This document shows, piece by piece, positions 14,851-22,538 of a stretch of DNA of 31,260 bases (positions are counted from its first letter, which is position 1; each line of letters starts with the position of its first letter). Source of the DNA: JBMNUM01 sp050946275 (GTDB lineage: Bacteria; Actinomycetota; Coriobacteriia; Coriobacteriales; CADBOM01); the NCBI GenBank assembly GCA_050946275.1, contig JBMNUM010000023.1:1-31260 (forward strand). The letters are read 5' to 3'. A program made the translations under genes and the position numbers. Below the pieces are notes generated by a model. It was not told the origin of the DNA, did not search any database, and was given only the letters and a program-made list of their open reading frames with translations.

Positions 14851-15568
14851 CTTGGGTCACCTCCCCGGGGTCTTCCGCGGGGGCTCTTCTCGCCTTGATC
14901 GTTGAGAAGACGAGCGCGCATGCCACGCCGAAAAGGGCACCGATGAGAATCGCCGGGCCCGTGAGTCCGACGAGCTTGCAAACGTAGACACCTATGATCG
15001 CGGTCACGGCGGCGATGACGTTGCCGGCGTTGAGCTTCTGCATCACGAGCAGGCAGATGAAAATCGACGTCATCGCGAACGCTGCGATGGCGAGTGGTAT
15101 TCCGATCGCATTGCCCACGAGGACGCCTATGACGTTGGAAATGGTCCAGGAGCTCATCGAGAACACGTTGACGAGCGTCGCGCGGCCCACGGACCAATCG
15201 GCTGCCTCGAAGCGGTTGAGGTTCACCCCGAAGCTCTCGTCGGTGACCGTCGCCGCGAAGTAGAACGCTAGTTTCTTGCTGGCGCCAGCGGTTTTAGGTG
15301 CAAGCGCTGCCGAATAGAGCATCTGCCTCGTATTGACGAACGAGACGCTGAGGATGATGGAGGCAAGCGGCGAGCCGGCAAGCCACATGTTCGGAATCAT
15401 GAACTGCCCCGCACCAGAATAGAACGTGCATGACATGATGAAGGCCTGGAACGCGTTGAGTCCTATCGATGAGCATAGGATGCCGCAAGGTATTCCAATG
15501 GCCACATAACCGAGGATGATGGGAAGGGCGGCTCGAAAGGCCTGCCGTACCTGCGTTGCCGATCTCAC
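14840..15568 (-). CDS. azlC: AzlC-type large subunit of a branched-chain amino acid exporter
   Basis: The product is about 242 aa when started at GTG 15568. The open frame reaches 15754, but those 62 codons overlap the end of the rrf2 gene, look unlike a protein of this family, and contain no ATG near the conserved start. The conserved part opens with RQAFRAALPIILGYVAIGIPCGIL, includes the typical SGAGQF and ADE-like DESFGVN segments, and has about seven membrane segments ending in VCKLVGLTGPAILIGALFGVA. The GTG lies 13 bases after the rrf2 stop and has only a weak ribosome site, which suggests translational coupling. Confidence 0.88.
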   Translation of the reverse strand: MRSATQVRQAFRAALPIILGYVAIGIPCGILCSSIGLNAFQAFIMSCTFYSGAGQFMIPNMWLAGSPLASIILSVSFVNTRQMLYSAALAPKTAGASKKLAFYFAATVTDESFGVNLNRFEAADWSVGRATLVNVFSMSSWTISNVIGVLVGNAIGIPLAIAAFAMTSIFICLLVMQKLNAGNVIAAVTAIIGVYVCKLVGLTGPAILIGALFGVACALVFSTIKARRAPAEDPGEVTQDGR

Positions 15569-15581
15569 GCTTGCTCGAAGT

Positions 15582-16028
15582 CTAATCGGCTCGGTTCTGA
15601 ACTGCGAGTTCCGACAGGGGACGCCAGCTACGATCCCGAAGCTGCTCGAGCGTAACGTTCCCGAGGAAGCTCTCGAGTTGGTCTTGAAGCTCCGAGTAAT
15701 AGGCGTGGACGCTGCAGTGGGACGTTGCTTCCCTGTTGCATTTCCTGCTGTCATCGAGGCAGCGGTTCATCTTGACGGAGCCCTCCATGACCTCGATGAT
15801 GTCGAGCAGTGCAATCTCCGAGGGGTCCTTCGTGAGGGTCCATCCCCCTTTGACGCCGCGGGTCGCGACTGCAAGGCCGGCCTTCTTGAGCTTGCCCATG
15901 ACAGCGTAGAGATAGTTGTCGGGGATGCACATCTCGTAAGCGATCTCGGATGAGCTCGCCTGCCTCCCGCATGTGGCGAGGTAGAGCAGCGACCTGATGG
16001 CGTAGTCGGTCGAAATGTTGAGTTGCAT
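15582..16028 (-). CDS. Rrf2-family transcription regulator with three cysteines
   Basis: The product is 148 aa. The winged helix MQLNISTDYAIRSLLYLA is typical of Rrf2 proteins such as IscR, NsrR and CymR. Three cysteines (C90, C97, C105; spacing C-x6-C-x7-C) match the pattern that binds an Fe-S cluster in IscR/NsrR-type members, so redox or NO sensing is plausible. The start at 16028 has GGGAG six bases away; an upstream TTG (16043) would read through that site. It heads the azlCD operon, which it may control, and it follows hydG by about 130 bases, so it could also act on the hydrogenase genes. Confidence 0.88.
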   Translation of the reverse strand: MQLNISTDYAIRSLLYLATCGRQASSSEIAYEMCIPDNYLYAVMGKLKKAGLAVATRGVKGGWTLTKDPSEIALLDIIEVMEGSVKMNRCLDDSRKCNREATSHCSVHAYYSELQDQLESFLGNVTLEQLRDRSWRPLSELAVQNRAD

Positions 16029-16103
16029 CGTGTCTCCCGTCAAAACTAAATCTCTATGGTGAAGTATATTTTAGAACCGCTGCCGAGCATGCGCAAGAAA
16101 CGC

Positions 16104-16131
16104 GACTGTCAAGTGGCTAAACAAGACAGTC
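16104..16131. promoter_or_regulatory. Inverted repeat between hydG and rrf2
   Basis: GACTGTC (16104-16110) and GACAGTC (16125-16131) form a perfect 7-bp inverted repeat with a 14-nt spacer. Within the minus-strand copy, TTGACA (16107-16112) resembles a -35 box, but I cannot find a -10 at good spacing. It may be the operator for the Rrf2 protein or a weak hydG terminator (a T-rich GTTTCTT follows). Confidence 0.4.
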
Positions 16132-16161
16132 GGCTCTGCAGGGAATCTTGCGACGCTCGAT

Positions 16162-17613
16162 CTAGAAGCGGAAATCCCTGCGGTTCGAACTGCGTATCGC
16201 CTCGATGTTCTCCTCCGCGATGCGCCGCACCTGCTCGGTCGGGATCTTCGCGAGCTCATCGGCGATGACGCGGTAACCGAGTTCATGCGTTTCGGGGCTG
16301 GCGTAGTCCTCGAGATACTCCGAGAGCGTCATGAGCGCATTCGGGTGGCAGTAATCGAGGATCTTGCCGCTCTTGCAGAAGTCCATGAAGCGGTCGCCCG
16401 TGCGGCCGGCTCGATAGCACGCGGTGCAGAACGACGGAATGTGCCCGTTTTGCATGAGCCAGTTCACGACCTCGTCGAGGGTCCTCTGGTCCGACACGTC
16501 GAACTGCTCGGTGTCGTGTGGCCTGACCTCCTCCGTGTATCCTCCGACGGAGGTACGCGATCCGCCGCTGACCTGCGAGATGCCGACATGCAGGGCCCGT
16601 GCTCTCACGGATTCGCTCTCGCGCGTGGAGATGATCATGCCCGTGTAGGGAACCGCGAGCCTGATGCAGGCCATGATCTTGATGAACATCTCGTCGGGAA
16701 TCGAGTTGTCGAACGCATCGGGGTCGATGTCGTCTGCATGCTTGACGCGCGGCACGCTGATCGTATGCGGGCCGACGCCATGCACGGCCTCGAGGTGCTC
16801 CGCATGCATGATGAGCCCGACGAACTCATAGAGGTACTTGTCAAGTCCGAAGAGGACGCCGAGGCCGACATCGTCGATGCCGCCCTCCATGGCTCGGTCC
16901 ATCGCCTCGGTGTGGTAGTTGTAATCGTGCTTGGGGCCGGTGGGATGGAGCTCGAGGTAGCTCTCCTTGTGATACGTCTCCTGGAAGAGGATATAGGTGC
17001 CGATGCCGGCCTCCTTGAGCATCCGGTACTCGTCGACCGTGGTGGCGGCTATGTTGACGTTCGCGCGCCTGATGGCACCGTTCTTGTGCTTGACGGAGTA
17101 GATGGTGTCGAGGCACTCGAGGATGTATTCGATCGGGTTGTTGACCGGGTCCTCCCCCGCCTCGATGGCCAGGCGCTTGTGGCCCATGTCCTGAAGCGCG
17201 ATGACCTCGGCGCGCACCTCGTCCTGCGTGAGCTTCTTGCGCGGTATCGTCTTGTTCTTGGCATGATAGGGGCAGTACAGGCACCCGTTCACGCAGTAGT
17301 TGGAGAGGTAGAGCGGGGCGAATATGACGATGCGGTTGCCGTAATACGCGAGCTTGATCTCCTCGGCCGTCTTGAAGATGCGCTCGTTGACCTCGGGGAT
17401 GTCGCATGCCAGTAGGACGGCCGCCTCGCGATGCGTGAGGGCCGCGCAATGGTCGCCGCCCGAAAGGAGGTTGGCCGGACGCGCCTTCTCGAGGATCTCG
17501 TCGATCAGATCGATATCGTGCTTATGCTCCTCTGCATACGCGAGCGTGTCCAGGATCTCCTGATGGTTGATGAACTCGTCCGCGCATAGCGATTTCGGAT
17601 CGTACTTGTACAT
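16162..17613 (-). CDS. hydG: [FeFe] hydrogenase maturase HydG (radical SAM, tyrosine lyase)
   Basis: HydG splits tyrosine into p-cresol and dehydroglycine and supplies the CO and CN ligands of the H-cluster. The product is 483 aa, family length. The radical SAM triad is C107, C111 and C114 (CVNGCLYC, spacing C-x3-C-x2-C). The C-terminal second cluster motif is C396, C399 and C422 (C-x2-C-x22-C), unique to HydG and absent in the related tyrosine lyase ThiH. The segment SGGSRTSVGGY lies just before it. The start is preceded by AAGGGGTGG, and the gene begins 11 bases after the hydE stop, so both share a transcript. HydF and the hydrogenase itself are not in this window. Confidence 0.96.
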   Translation of the reverse strand: MYKYDPKSLCADEFINHQEILDTLAYAEEHKHDIDLIDEILEKARPANLLSGGDHCAALTHREAAVLLACDIPEVNERIFKTAEEIKLAYYGNRIVIFAPLYLSNYCVNGCLYCPYHAKNKTIPRKKLTQDEVRAEVIALQDMGHKRLAIEAGEDPVNNPIEYILECLDTIYSVKHKNGAIRRANVNIAATTVDEYRMLKEAGIGTYILFQETYHKESYLELHPTGPKHDYNYHTEAMDRAMEGGIDDVGLGVLFGLDKYLYEFVGLIMHAEHLEAVHGVGPHTISVPRVKHADDIDPDAFDNSIPDEMFIKIMACIRLAVPYTGMIISTRESESVRARALHVGISQVSGGSRTSVGGYTEEVRPHDTEQFDVSDQRTLDEVVNWLMQNGHIPSFCTACYRAGRTGDRFMDFCKSGKILDYCHPNALMTLSEYLEDYASPETHELGYRVIADELAKIPTEQVRRIAEENIEAIRSSNRRDFRF

Positions 17614-17624
17614 GGTTCCACCCC

Positions 17625-18698
17625 TTAGCGGTTCTTTGCATCATGTGGATCGGTTCGCGCGTCGCCGCGGTCGACGACGATGTTGAGCCCAATCCGTTCC
17701 ATTCGCGCATGCAGGCATCCGCGGCACTCCGCCGCCTCGTCTCCTGTGCAGATCTTGTTGTCGTACAAATCGTATTTCTTCCTGACGGCTACCGGTGACA
17801 GGTTCGGCATCACGACGTTCGCACCCGCCATCATCCCCTTCTCGCGGCCCAAGGGGTCTATCGTTCCCAGCGCTGTGGTTGCCGGCAGGTTGACGGCAGG
17901 CAACGTCAGCCGGATCAGCGAGAGCATGAAGCAGGTCAGTTCCACCGTTCCGCCCTCATGGCCTGCGAAGCAGGTTGCATGATGGGGAACGAACGGGCCG
18001 ATTCCACACATATCGGGCTTGAAATCGCGCAGGAACGCCAAATCAGCCGCGAGGTGCGAGGGCTTCTGGAACGGAGAGCCCACCATGAAGCCTGCTCCCA
18101 CCTGGTAGCCGATCTCCTTGAGGTCGCGCAGGCAGCGCATCCTGTTGTCGAACGACATCGTCTCGGGATGAAGGAGGGCGTAATGGGCGCTGTCGGCCGT
18201 CTCGTGCCTGAGGAGGTAGCGGTCGGCGCCTGCCGCGAATAACATCTCGTAGCTTTCTCGGGAGCGCTCGCCGAGTGATAGCGTCACGGCACAGTCGGGA
18301 TACCGTCCCTTGATGGACTCGACGATGCCGCACATACGCTCGTCCGTGTAGTAGGGATCCTCCCCTCCCTGCAGGACGAATGTGCGGAACCCGAGCCCGT
18401 ATCCCTCGACCGCGCAACCGAGGATCTCCTCTGAAGTCAATCGGTATCGATCGCACTCGGTGTTCGAGGCTCGGATACCGCAGTAGAGGCAATCGTTCTT
18501 GCAATGGTTTGAAATCTCGATGAGACCGCGTACGAACACGTCGTTGCCGTAGACGCGCTTGCGCGTCGCGAGCGCCTCGTGGGCCAATAGCCCCGCGAGC
18601 TCCTCGTCGCGATTGACGATGAGCGTCTCGTATTCGCTTGCCGTCAGGCCATGCTCATCAACGAGCTTCTCGGCCAGTTCCCTCATGCGGTTATCCAT
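17625..18698 (-). CDS. hydE: [FeFe] hydrogenase maturase HydE (radical SAM)
   Basis: HydE helps build the dithiolate-bridged iron subcluster of the H-cluster, acting on the iron-cysteine complex made by HydG. The product is 357 aa. The radical SAM triad is C66, C70 and C73 (CKNDCLYC). A second, optional cluster motif C317, C325 and C328 (C-x7-C-x2-C) is present near the C-terminus. Barrel features include FVLQGGEDPYYTD and GFMVGSPFQKPSHLAADL, the latter aligned with HydE rather than biotin synthase. It follows the TM1266-type gene by 38 bases and precedes hydG. The ribosome site (CGGGAA) is modest; an ATG four codons in is possible. Confidence 0.95.
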   Translation of the reverse strand: MDNRMRELAEKLVDEHGLTASEYETLIVNRDEELAGLLAHEALATRKRVYGNDVFVRGLIEISNHCKNDCLYCGIRASNTECDRYRLTSEEILGCAVEGYGLGFRTFVLQGGEDPYYTDERMCGIVESIKGRYPDCAVTLSLGERSRESYEMLFAAGADRYLLRHETADSAHYALLHPETMSFDNRMRCLRDLKEIGYQVGAGFMVGSPFQKPSHLAADLAFLRDFKPDMCGIGPFVPHHATCFAGHEGGTVELTCFMLSLIRLTLPAVNLPATTALGTIDPLGREKGMMAGANVVMPNLSPVAVRKKYDLYDNKICTGDEAAECRGCLHARMERIGLNIVVDRGDARTDPHDAKNR

Positions 18699-18736
18699 AT
18701 CGGTTCCCGATGCTCCGAGGCCTATCGCGTCCGGCG

Positions 18737-18982
18737 CTAGGCGTTCGAGTAGGCTACCTTGGCGCTTACGCCGGAGAGGCTTCCGATCTTGCCGGAGAGC
18801 TCCGCGATGCGTTCCTGCGGAGCGTCGACGGCGATGCTTATGATGCTGATCTGACGCTCGCGATACGGAATGCCCATGCGTCCGATAATGAACTCCCCGA
18901 ATTCATGGAGAATGCGGTTCAGGGATTCGACGGAATTCCTGTCCTCGACGATTATCCCCACGACGGCGACTCGTGTGCCCAT
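18737..18982 (-). CDS. TM1266-type regulator of the iron-only hydrogenase system
   Basis: The product is an 81-aa ACT-like protein. The pattern TRVAVVGIIVEDRNSVESLN, then EFIIGRMGIPYRERQISIISIAVDAP, and GSLSGVSAKVAYS matches the small family named after Thermotoga TM1266, annotated as putative regulators of the iron-only hydrogenase system and related in fold to NikR-type ACT domains. It opens the operon with hydE and hydG. It has no obvious DNA-binding domain. A strong ribosome site GGGGGAGAGG lies three bases upstream of the ATG and directly abuts a T-tract of a leader hairpin, so termination there would silence the whole operon. Confidence 0.88.
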   Translation of the reverse strand: MGTRVAVVGIIVEDRNSVESLNRILHEFGEFIIGRMGIPYRERQISIISIAVDAPQERIAELSGKIGSLSGVSAKVAYSNA

Positions 18983-18994
18983 TTCCTCTCCCCC

Positions 18995-19054
18995 AAATAA
19001 AAAAGCCGTGCGGAAAGCACGGCATGGTAATCCCCTCGTTTATGCGCGCCTTCC
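18995..19054 (-). promoter_or_regulatory. Leader with mutually exclusive terminator and antiterminator (hyd operon)
   Basis: On the minus strand GCCGTGC-TTTCC-GCACGGC (19005-19023) is followed by TTTTTTATTT (18995-19004), a regular intrinsic terminator ending at the ribosome site. Upstream, GGAAGGCGCG (19045-19054) can pair over ten positions (eight Watson-Crick, two G-U) with CGTGCTTTCC (19012-19021), the 5' arm and loop of that terminator. Pairing would block termination. The same hairpin could also simply end the upstream polA transcript. The signal that would choose between the structures is unknown. Confidence 0.6.
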
Positions 19055-19119
19055 ACGTCAGGTCCTGAAACCTTGATGTCAGGTGCTTCAAGTGTATGCC
19101 TTGCGGGAAATCCCGACAA
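19055..19119 (-). promoter_or_regulatory. Promoter of the hyd operon with direct repeats at the transcript start
   Basis: TTGTCG (19114-19119) and TACACT (19091-19096) are spaced by 17 bases. Transcription would start near 19084. From there two direct repeats ACCTGACAT (19076-19084) and ACCTGACGT (19055-19063) lie 21 bases apart, two helical turns. They could be operator half-sites or part of an RNA fold (CCTGA also pairs with TCAGG between them). Confidence 0.55.
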
Positions 19120-19159
19120 GACCGCTTAGGTATTCGGCAAACGAGTCAAGGGCGACCGT

Positions 19160-21841
19160 CTATTTCGCATCCGCCCATGTTTCGCCATAGGCGACTGATA
19201 CCTCGAGGGGTACCTTGAGGTCGACGACGTGCGACATCTCGTCTGACACCATCTCTCTCAGGCGGTCGATTTCTCCTGCCGGGCAGCTGAAGTCGAGCTC
19301 GTCGTGAACCTGGAGCATCATGACGGCATCGAAATCGGCGAGCTTGCGCGATACGGCGATCATGGCGAGCTTGATGATGTCGGCGGCGCTTCCCTGCATG
19401 GGATGGTTCATCGCAATGCGCTCCCCTGCCTGGCGCTGCATCTGGTTCTTTGAGAGCGCCTCGGGGACATGACGCTTACGGCCGAACATCGTCTCGACGT
19501 ACCCATACGTCTTAGCCTGCGTGACGAGGCTATCGAGATAGGGTTTCACCTGCGGGTAGGCCGTGAAATAGCGGTCGATGATCTCCTGCGCCTCGCGCAT
19601 GGATATGCCGAGGGAGCGTGCAAGCCCGAAAGCCTGCTGCCCGTATACGATGCCGAAATTGACGGCTTTCGCACGGCTGCGAAGCTCGGGGGTGACATCG
19701 GAGGGGTCCAGCCCGAAGATGCCCGCGGCGGTCGCGGCGTGGAAGTCGGCATGGTTCCTGAACGCATCGATAAGCCCCTCATCGCCCGAGAGATGGGCGA
19801 GCAGGCGCAACTCGATCTGGGAATAGTCGGCCGAGAGGAACACGGCGCCGCCATCTTGCTCGGCCATCTCGTGATATGGTCCGAAAGCCGTTCTGATCTG
19901 ACGGCCGAGCTCGGTTCTCACGGGGATGTTCTGCAGGTTGGGGTTCGACGACGACAGGCGTCCTGTGGCGGTTATGGTCTGGTTGAACGACGTATGAAGC
20001 CGCCCGTCGCCCATGACGAGCTCGGGCAGTGCGTCGAGATAGGTGCTCTTGATCTTCGAGAGCTCGCGGTACTCCAGCACGAGGCCGGGCACGGGATGGT
20101 GGTCTTGCAAGTCGGCTAGGACGGACGCATCGGTAGAATATCCGGTGCGGCTCTTCTTCTTGGCCGGAAGGCCGAGTTTCTCGAAGAGTATGTGGGAGAG
20201 CTGCTTCGGGGATCCGATGTTGAACTCTTCGCCGACCAACTCGAATATGCTCGACTGCACCTCGGCCATGTTCGCCCCGATTTGCTCCGAGAGCTCATGG
20301 ACGCGGGGGATGTCGAGCTCCAGCCCCGCGCGCTCAAGCGAGACGAGAACGGGAACGAGGGGCATCTCTATATCGTCGAAGCACGCCCGGGATCCGTCCT
20401 GCTCGAGTCGGTCGCGCAAGACGCTCTCTATTTCGAAGAGGATGGCAGCGCGCCGCACGAGCTCCCCGTCGTCGAGCGAAGGGGCGGGCTGCCCGCGCTT
20501 CGGCTTCTCCGGAACGGCGAGCTGAACACCCGCGAATTCGAAGGCAAGGTACTCGATTCCGTAGCTCGACCTAGACGAATCGAGCAGGTACGCGGCGATG
20601 CCGAGGTCGAAGATCCTCGAGGGATCGACCTCCGCAATGTCTATGAGAGCGGGAAGCGAAGAGTCGGCTGGGGCGAGCTCCTGCAAGAGCTCCTTGGAGT
20701 CGACGGTCACGACAGAGGTGCCGAGGATGATCCTGGCGAGCTGCGGCGCGATGTCATCGTTCTCGAGCATCGCCGCCTTTCCGCCGCTGCAGACGACCAT
20801 CTTCTTGCTCGCTCCGAAGAGCATGCCGCCGTCCTCGCTCTCATCGAGGAGAACCGCGACGGTCTCCCCCGCCTTCACGAGCTCGTCGACGAACGCGGCG
20901 GCCCGAGAGGAATCGATGAGCTCGACGGGTTTCTCGTCCGCGGCGGGGGTTGCCGTATCTGCTGACCCATGGCCGTCTTGAAGCGCGAGTATCTTCGGTA
21001 CATGCGACGTGATGTGGAGCTCCTTGAAGGCCCTGACGACCTCGGAGGGGTCGAACGACGGGAAGACCACCGAGTCGAAATCGACGTCGATGTCGAGGTC
21101 GCGGACGATGGTCGCGACTTTGCGCCCGGCTTCGATAACGTCGATGTTCTCGGCGATGTTGGTCGCGGTCTTCCCCTTGAGCTCGTCAACGTGGTCGATG
21201 ATGCCCTGAGCGGATCCATACTGCACGAGCAGCTTGGCCGCGGTTTTCTCGCCCACTCCAGGAACCCCGGGGATGTTGTCGCTCGAGTCTCCCTTGAGGG
21301 CGATGAAATCGGGAACGAGCTCCGGGCCTATGCCATAGCGCTCGGTGACCTCATCGGGGCCGTACACCTTCACGTCGCTCAAACCGACGCGCGTGGCCAC
21401 GATCTTCGTCGTCTCCGATGCGAGTTGGAATATATCGCGATCGCCCGAGACGATGTACGTCTCGACTCCCCTGGCATCGCCGAGCGCGGATAGCGTGCCG
21501 AGCACGTCATCGCCTTCGTAGCCGTCGACGCGTATCACCTCGATGCCCATGGCGCGCAGTACGTTCTCCATGAGCGGGAACTGCTCCTTGAGCGCAGGGT
21601 CGGTCGGAGGCCTCTGTGCCTTGTAAACCTCGATTGCCTCCATGCGAAACGCCGGTATACCGGCATCGAAGGCGCATATGATTCCATCCGGTTTGAAATC
21701 GTCGATCAGCTTGAGGAGCATCGAGACGAAGCCGAACACAGCGTTCGTGTGCGTTCCGTCGGGGGTCATCATGTAATCGGGCACGGCGTGGAAGGCCCTA
21801 TGCATCAGGCTGTTCCCGTCGATAACCGCTATTCGTCGCAT
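19160..21841 (-). CDS. polA: DNA polymerase I
   Basis: The product is 893 aa from ATG 21841. The open frame reaches 22096, but that part overlaps the upstream regulator and is not family sequence; the conserved start RRIAVIDGNSLMHRAF follows the chosen ATG. The 5' nuclease domain covers about 1-290 (GYEGDDVLGTLS, IVSGDRDIFQL, KGDSSDNIPGVPGVGEKTA). The region about 300-480 corresponds to the 3'-5' exonuclease, but the DxE motif is not recognisable (VAVLLDESED), so proofreading is probably lost, as in other actinobacteria. The polymerase domain carries motif A DYSQIELR, motif B KAVNFGIVYG and motif C QVHDELDF. The start is only 4 bases after the glnR-like stop, so it is probably co-transcribed with the glutamine genes. 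Confidence 0.95.
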   Translation of the reverse strand: MRRIAVIDGNSLMHRAFHAVPDYMMTPDGTHTNAVFGFVSMLLKLIDDFKPDGIICAFDAGIPAFRMEAIEVYKAQRPPTDPALKEQFPLMENVLRAMGIEVIRVDGYEGDDVLGTLSALGDARGVETYIVSGDRDIFQLASETTKIVATRVGLSDVKVYGPDEVTERYGIGPELVPDFIALKGDSSDNIPGVPGVGEKTAAKLLVQYGSAQGIIDHVDELKGKTATNIAENIDVIEAGRKVATIVRDLDIDVDFDSVVFPSFDPSEVVRAFKELHITSHVPKILALQDGHGSADTATPAADEKPVELIDSSRAAAFVDELVKAGETVAVLLDESEDGGMLFGASKKMVVCSGGKAAMLENDDIAPQLARIILGTSVVTVDSKELLQELAPADSSLPALIDIAEVDPSRIFDLGIAAYLLDSSRSSYGIEYLAFEFAGVQLAVPEKPKRGQPAPSLDDGELVRRAAILFEIESVLRDRLEQDGSRACFDDIEMPLVPVLVSLERAGLELDIPRVHELSEQIGANMAEVQSSIFELVGEEFNIGSPKQLSHILFEKLGLPAKKKSRTGYSTDASVLADLQDHHPVPGLVLEYRELSKIKSTYLDALPELVMGDGRLHTSFNQTITATGRLSSSNPNLQNIPVRTELGRQIRTAFGPYHEMAEQDGGAVFLSADYSQIELRLLAHLSGDEGLIDAFRNHADFHAATAAGIFGLDPSDVTPELRSRAKAVNFGIVYGQQAFGLARSLGISMREAQEIIDRYFTAYPQVKPYLDSLVTQAKTYGYVETMFGRKRHVPEALSKNQMQRQAGERIAMNHPMQGSAADIIKLAMIAVSRKLADFDAVMMLQVHDELDFSCPAGEIDRLREMVSDEMSHVVDLKVPLEVSVAYGETWADAK

Positions 21842-21845
21842 GTCA

Positions 21846-22529
21846 TCACCGTTTGTTTCTCGTAGCCGCCTGTTCATAGCTCCAAAGATAGCCGACACCG
21901 CGAACCGTCTTGAGGTGCTGGGCAAGATCGGGTCCGAGCTTGGCCCTGATCCGACGCACGTGCACGTCAACGGTGCGCGAGCCGCCGTAATAATCGAAGT
22001 CCCAGACGCGATTGAGCAGCGCGTCGCGTGAATACGTCCTGCCGGGATGCGTGATGAGGAACGAGAGAAGGGCGTATTCAAGATATGTGAGGTCAACGGG
22101 TTCGCCGCCGATTCGCACCTGGTAGGTGGCGAGGTTGAGCGTGAGAGGCCCTTGCCGGACGAAATCGTTCCTGCCCGCTTCTTCTCCTGGCCACAGGAGG
22201 TTTCGGATCCTGGCGCGTATCTCGGTCACCGACGCCTCGCTCGAGGCGAAGTCGGCGAGATACTGGACGGGAAGCCGGAAATGCTCGATGTCGGCGGGGT
22301 CGACGACGAAAAGGATGCGGAGCTGCTCTTCTTCTCCGGCATGGAGCGCATGATCGGGAAGCGCGTCCATTATGAGCAGGTCGCAATCCCCCCGGGATAC
22401 TATCACCTGCAGCTCATCTGTGGATCGAACGCCGCATGTCATATGCACATCGAGGGCCTCGCAGGCATCGGAAACCCGGGCGATGGTCTTCGGCGATCCG
22501 ATGGAGGCATGTACTATCATCTGATGCAC
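21846..22529 (-). CDS. GlnR-like orphan OmpR-family response regulator
   Basis: The product is 227 aa. Residues about 130-217 are a clear OmpR-type winged helix (LTYLEYALLSFLITHPGR, SRDALLNRVW, the recognition helix SRTVDVHVRRIRAKLG and a wing ending GVGYLW). The N-terminal receiver is degenerate: D55 stands at the phosphorylation site, but the acidic pair normally near residues 8-9 is missing. This matches actinobacterial GlnR, an atypical unpaired regulator of nitrogen genes, and the neighbour is a glutamine synthetase homologue; no sensor kinase is nearby. The start is GTG 22529, five bases after AGGAGG; that site overlaps the stop of the glnA-like gene. Family is fairly sure, the GlnR role is an inference from context. 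Confidence 0.75.
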   Translation of the reverse strand: MHQMIVHASIGSPKTIARVSDACEALDVHMTCGVRSTDELQVIVSRGDCDLLIMDALPDHALHAGEEEQLRILFVVDPADIEHFRLPVQYLADFASSEASVTEIRARIRNLLWPGEEAGRNDFVRQGPLTLNLATYQVRIGGEPVDLTYLEYALLSFLITHPGRTYSRDALLNRVWDFDYYGGSRTVDVHVRRIRAKLGPDLAQHLKTVRGVGYLWSYEQAATRNKR

Positions 22530-22538
22530 GGATACCTC

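Noticed and set aside
15569..15754. N-terminal extension of azlC to 15754
   Set aside because: It would overlap the last 58 codons of rrf2, has no family similarity, and GTG 15568 gives the standard AzlC length.
16285..17415. A 376-codon plus-strand frame antisense to hydG
   Set aside because: It is produced by the codon bias of hydG, which has clear catalytic motifs on the other strand; the antisense product resembles no known protein.
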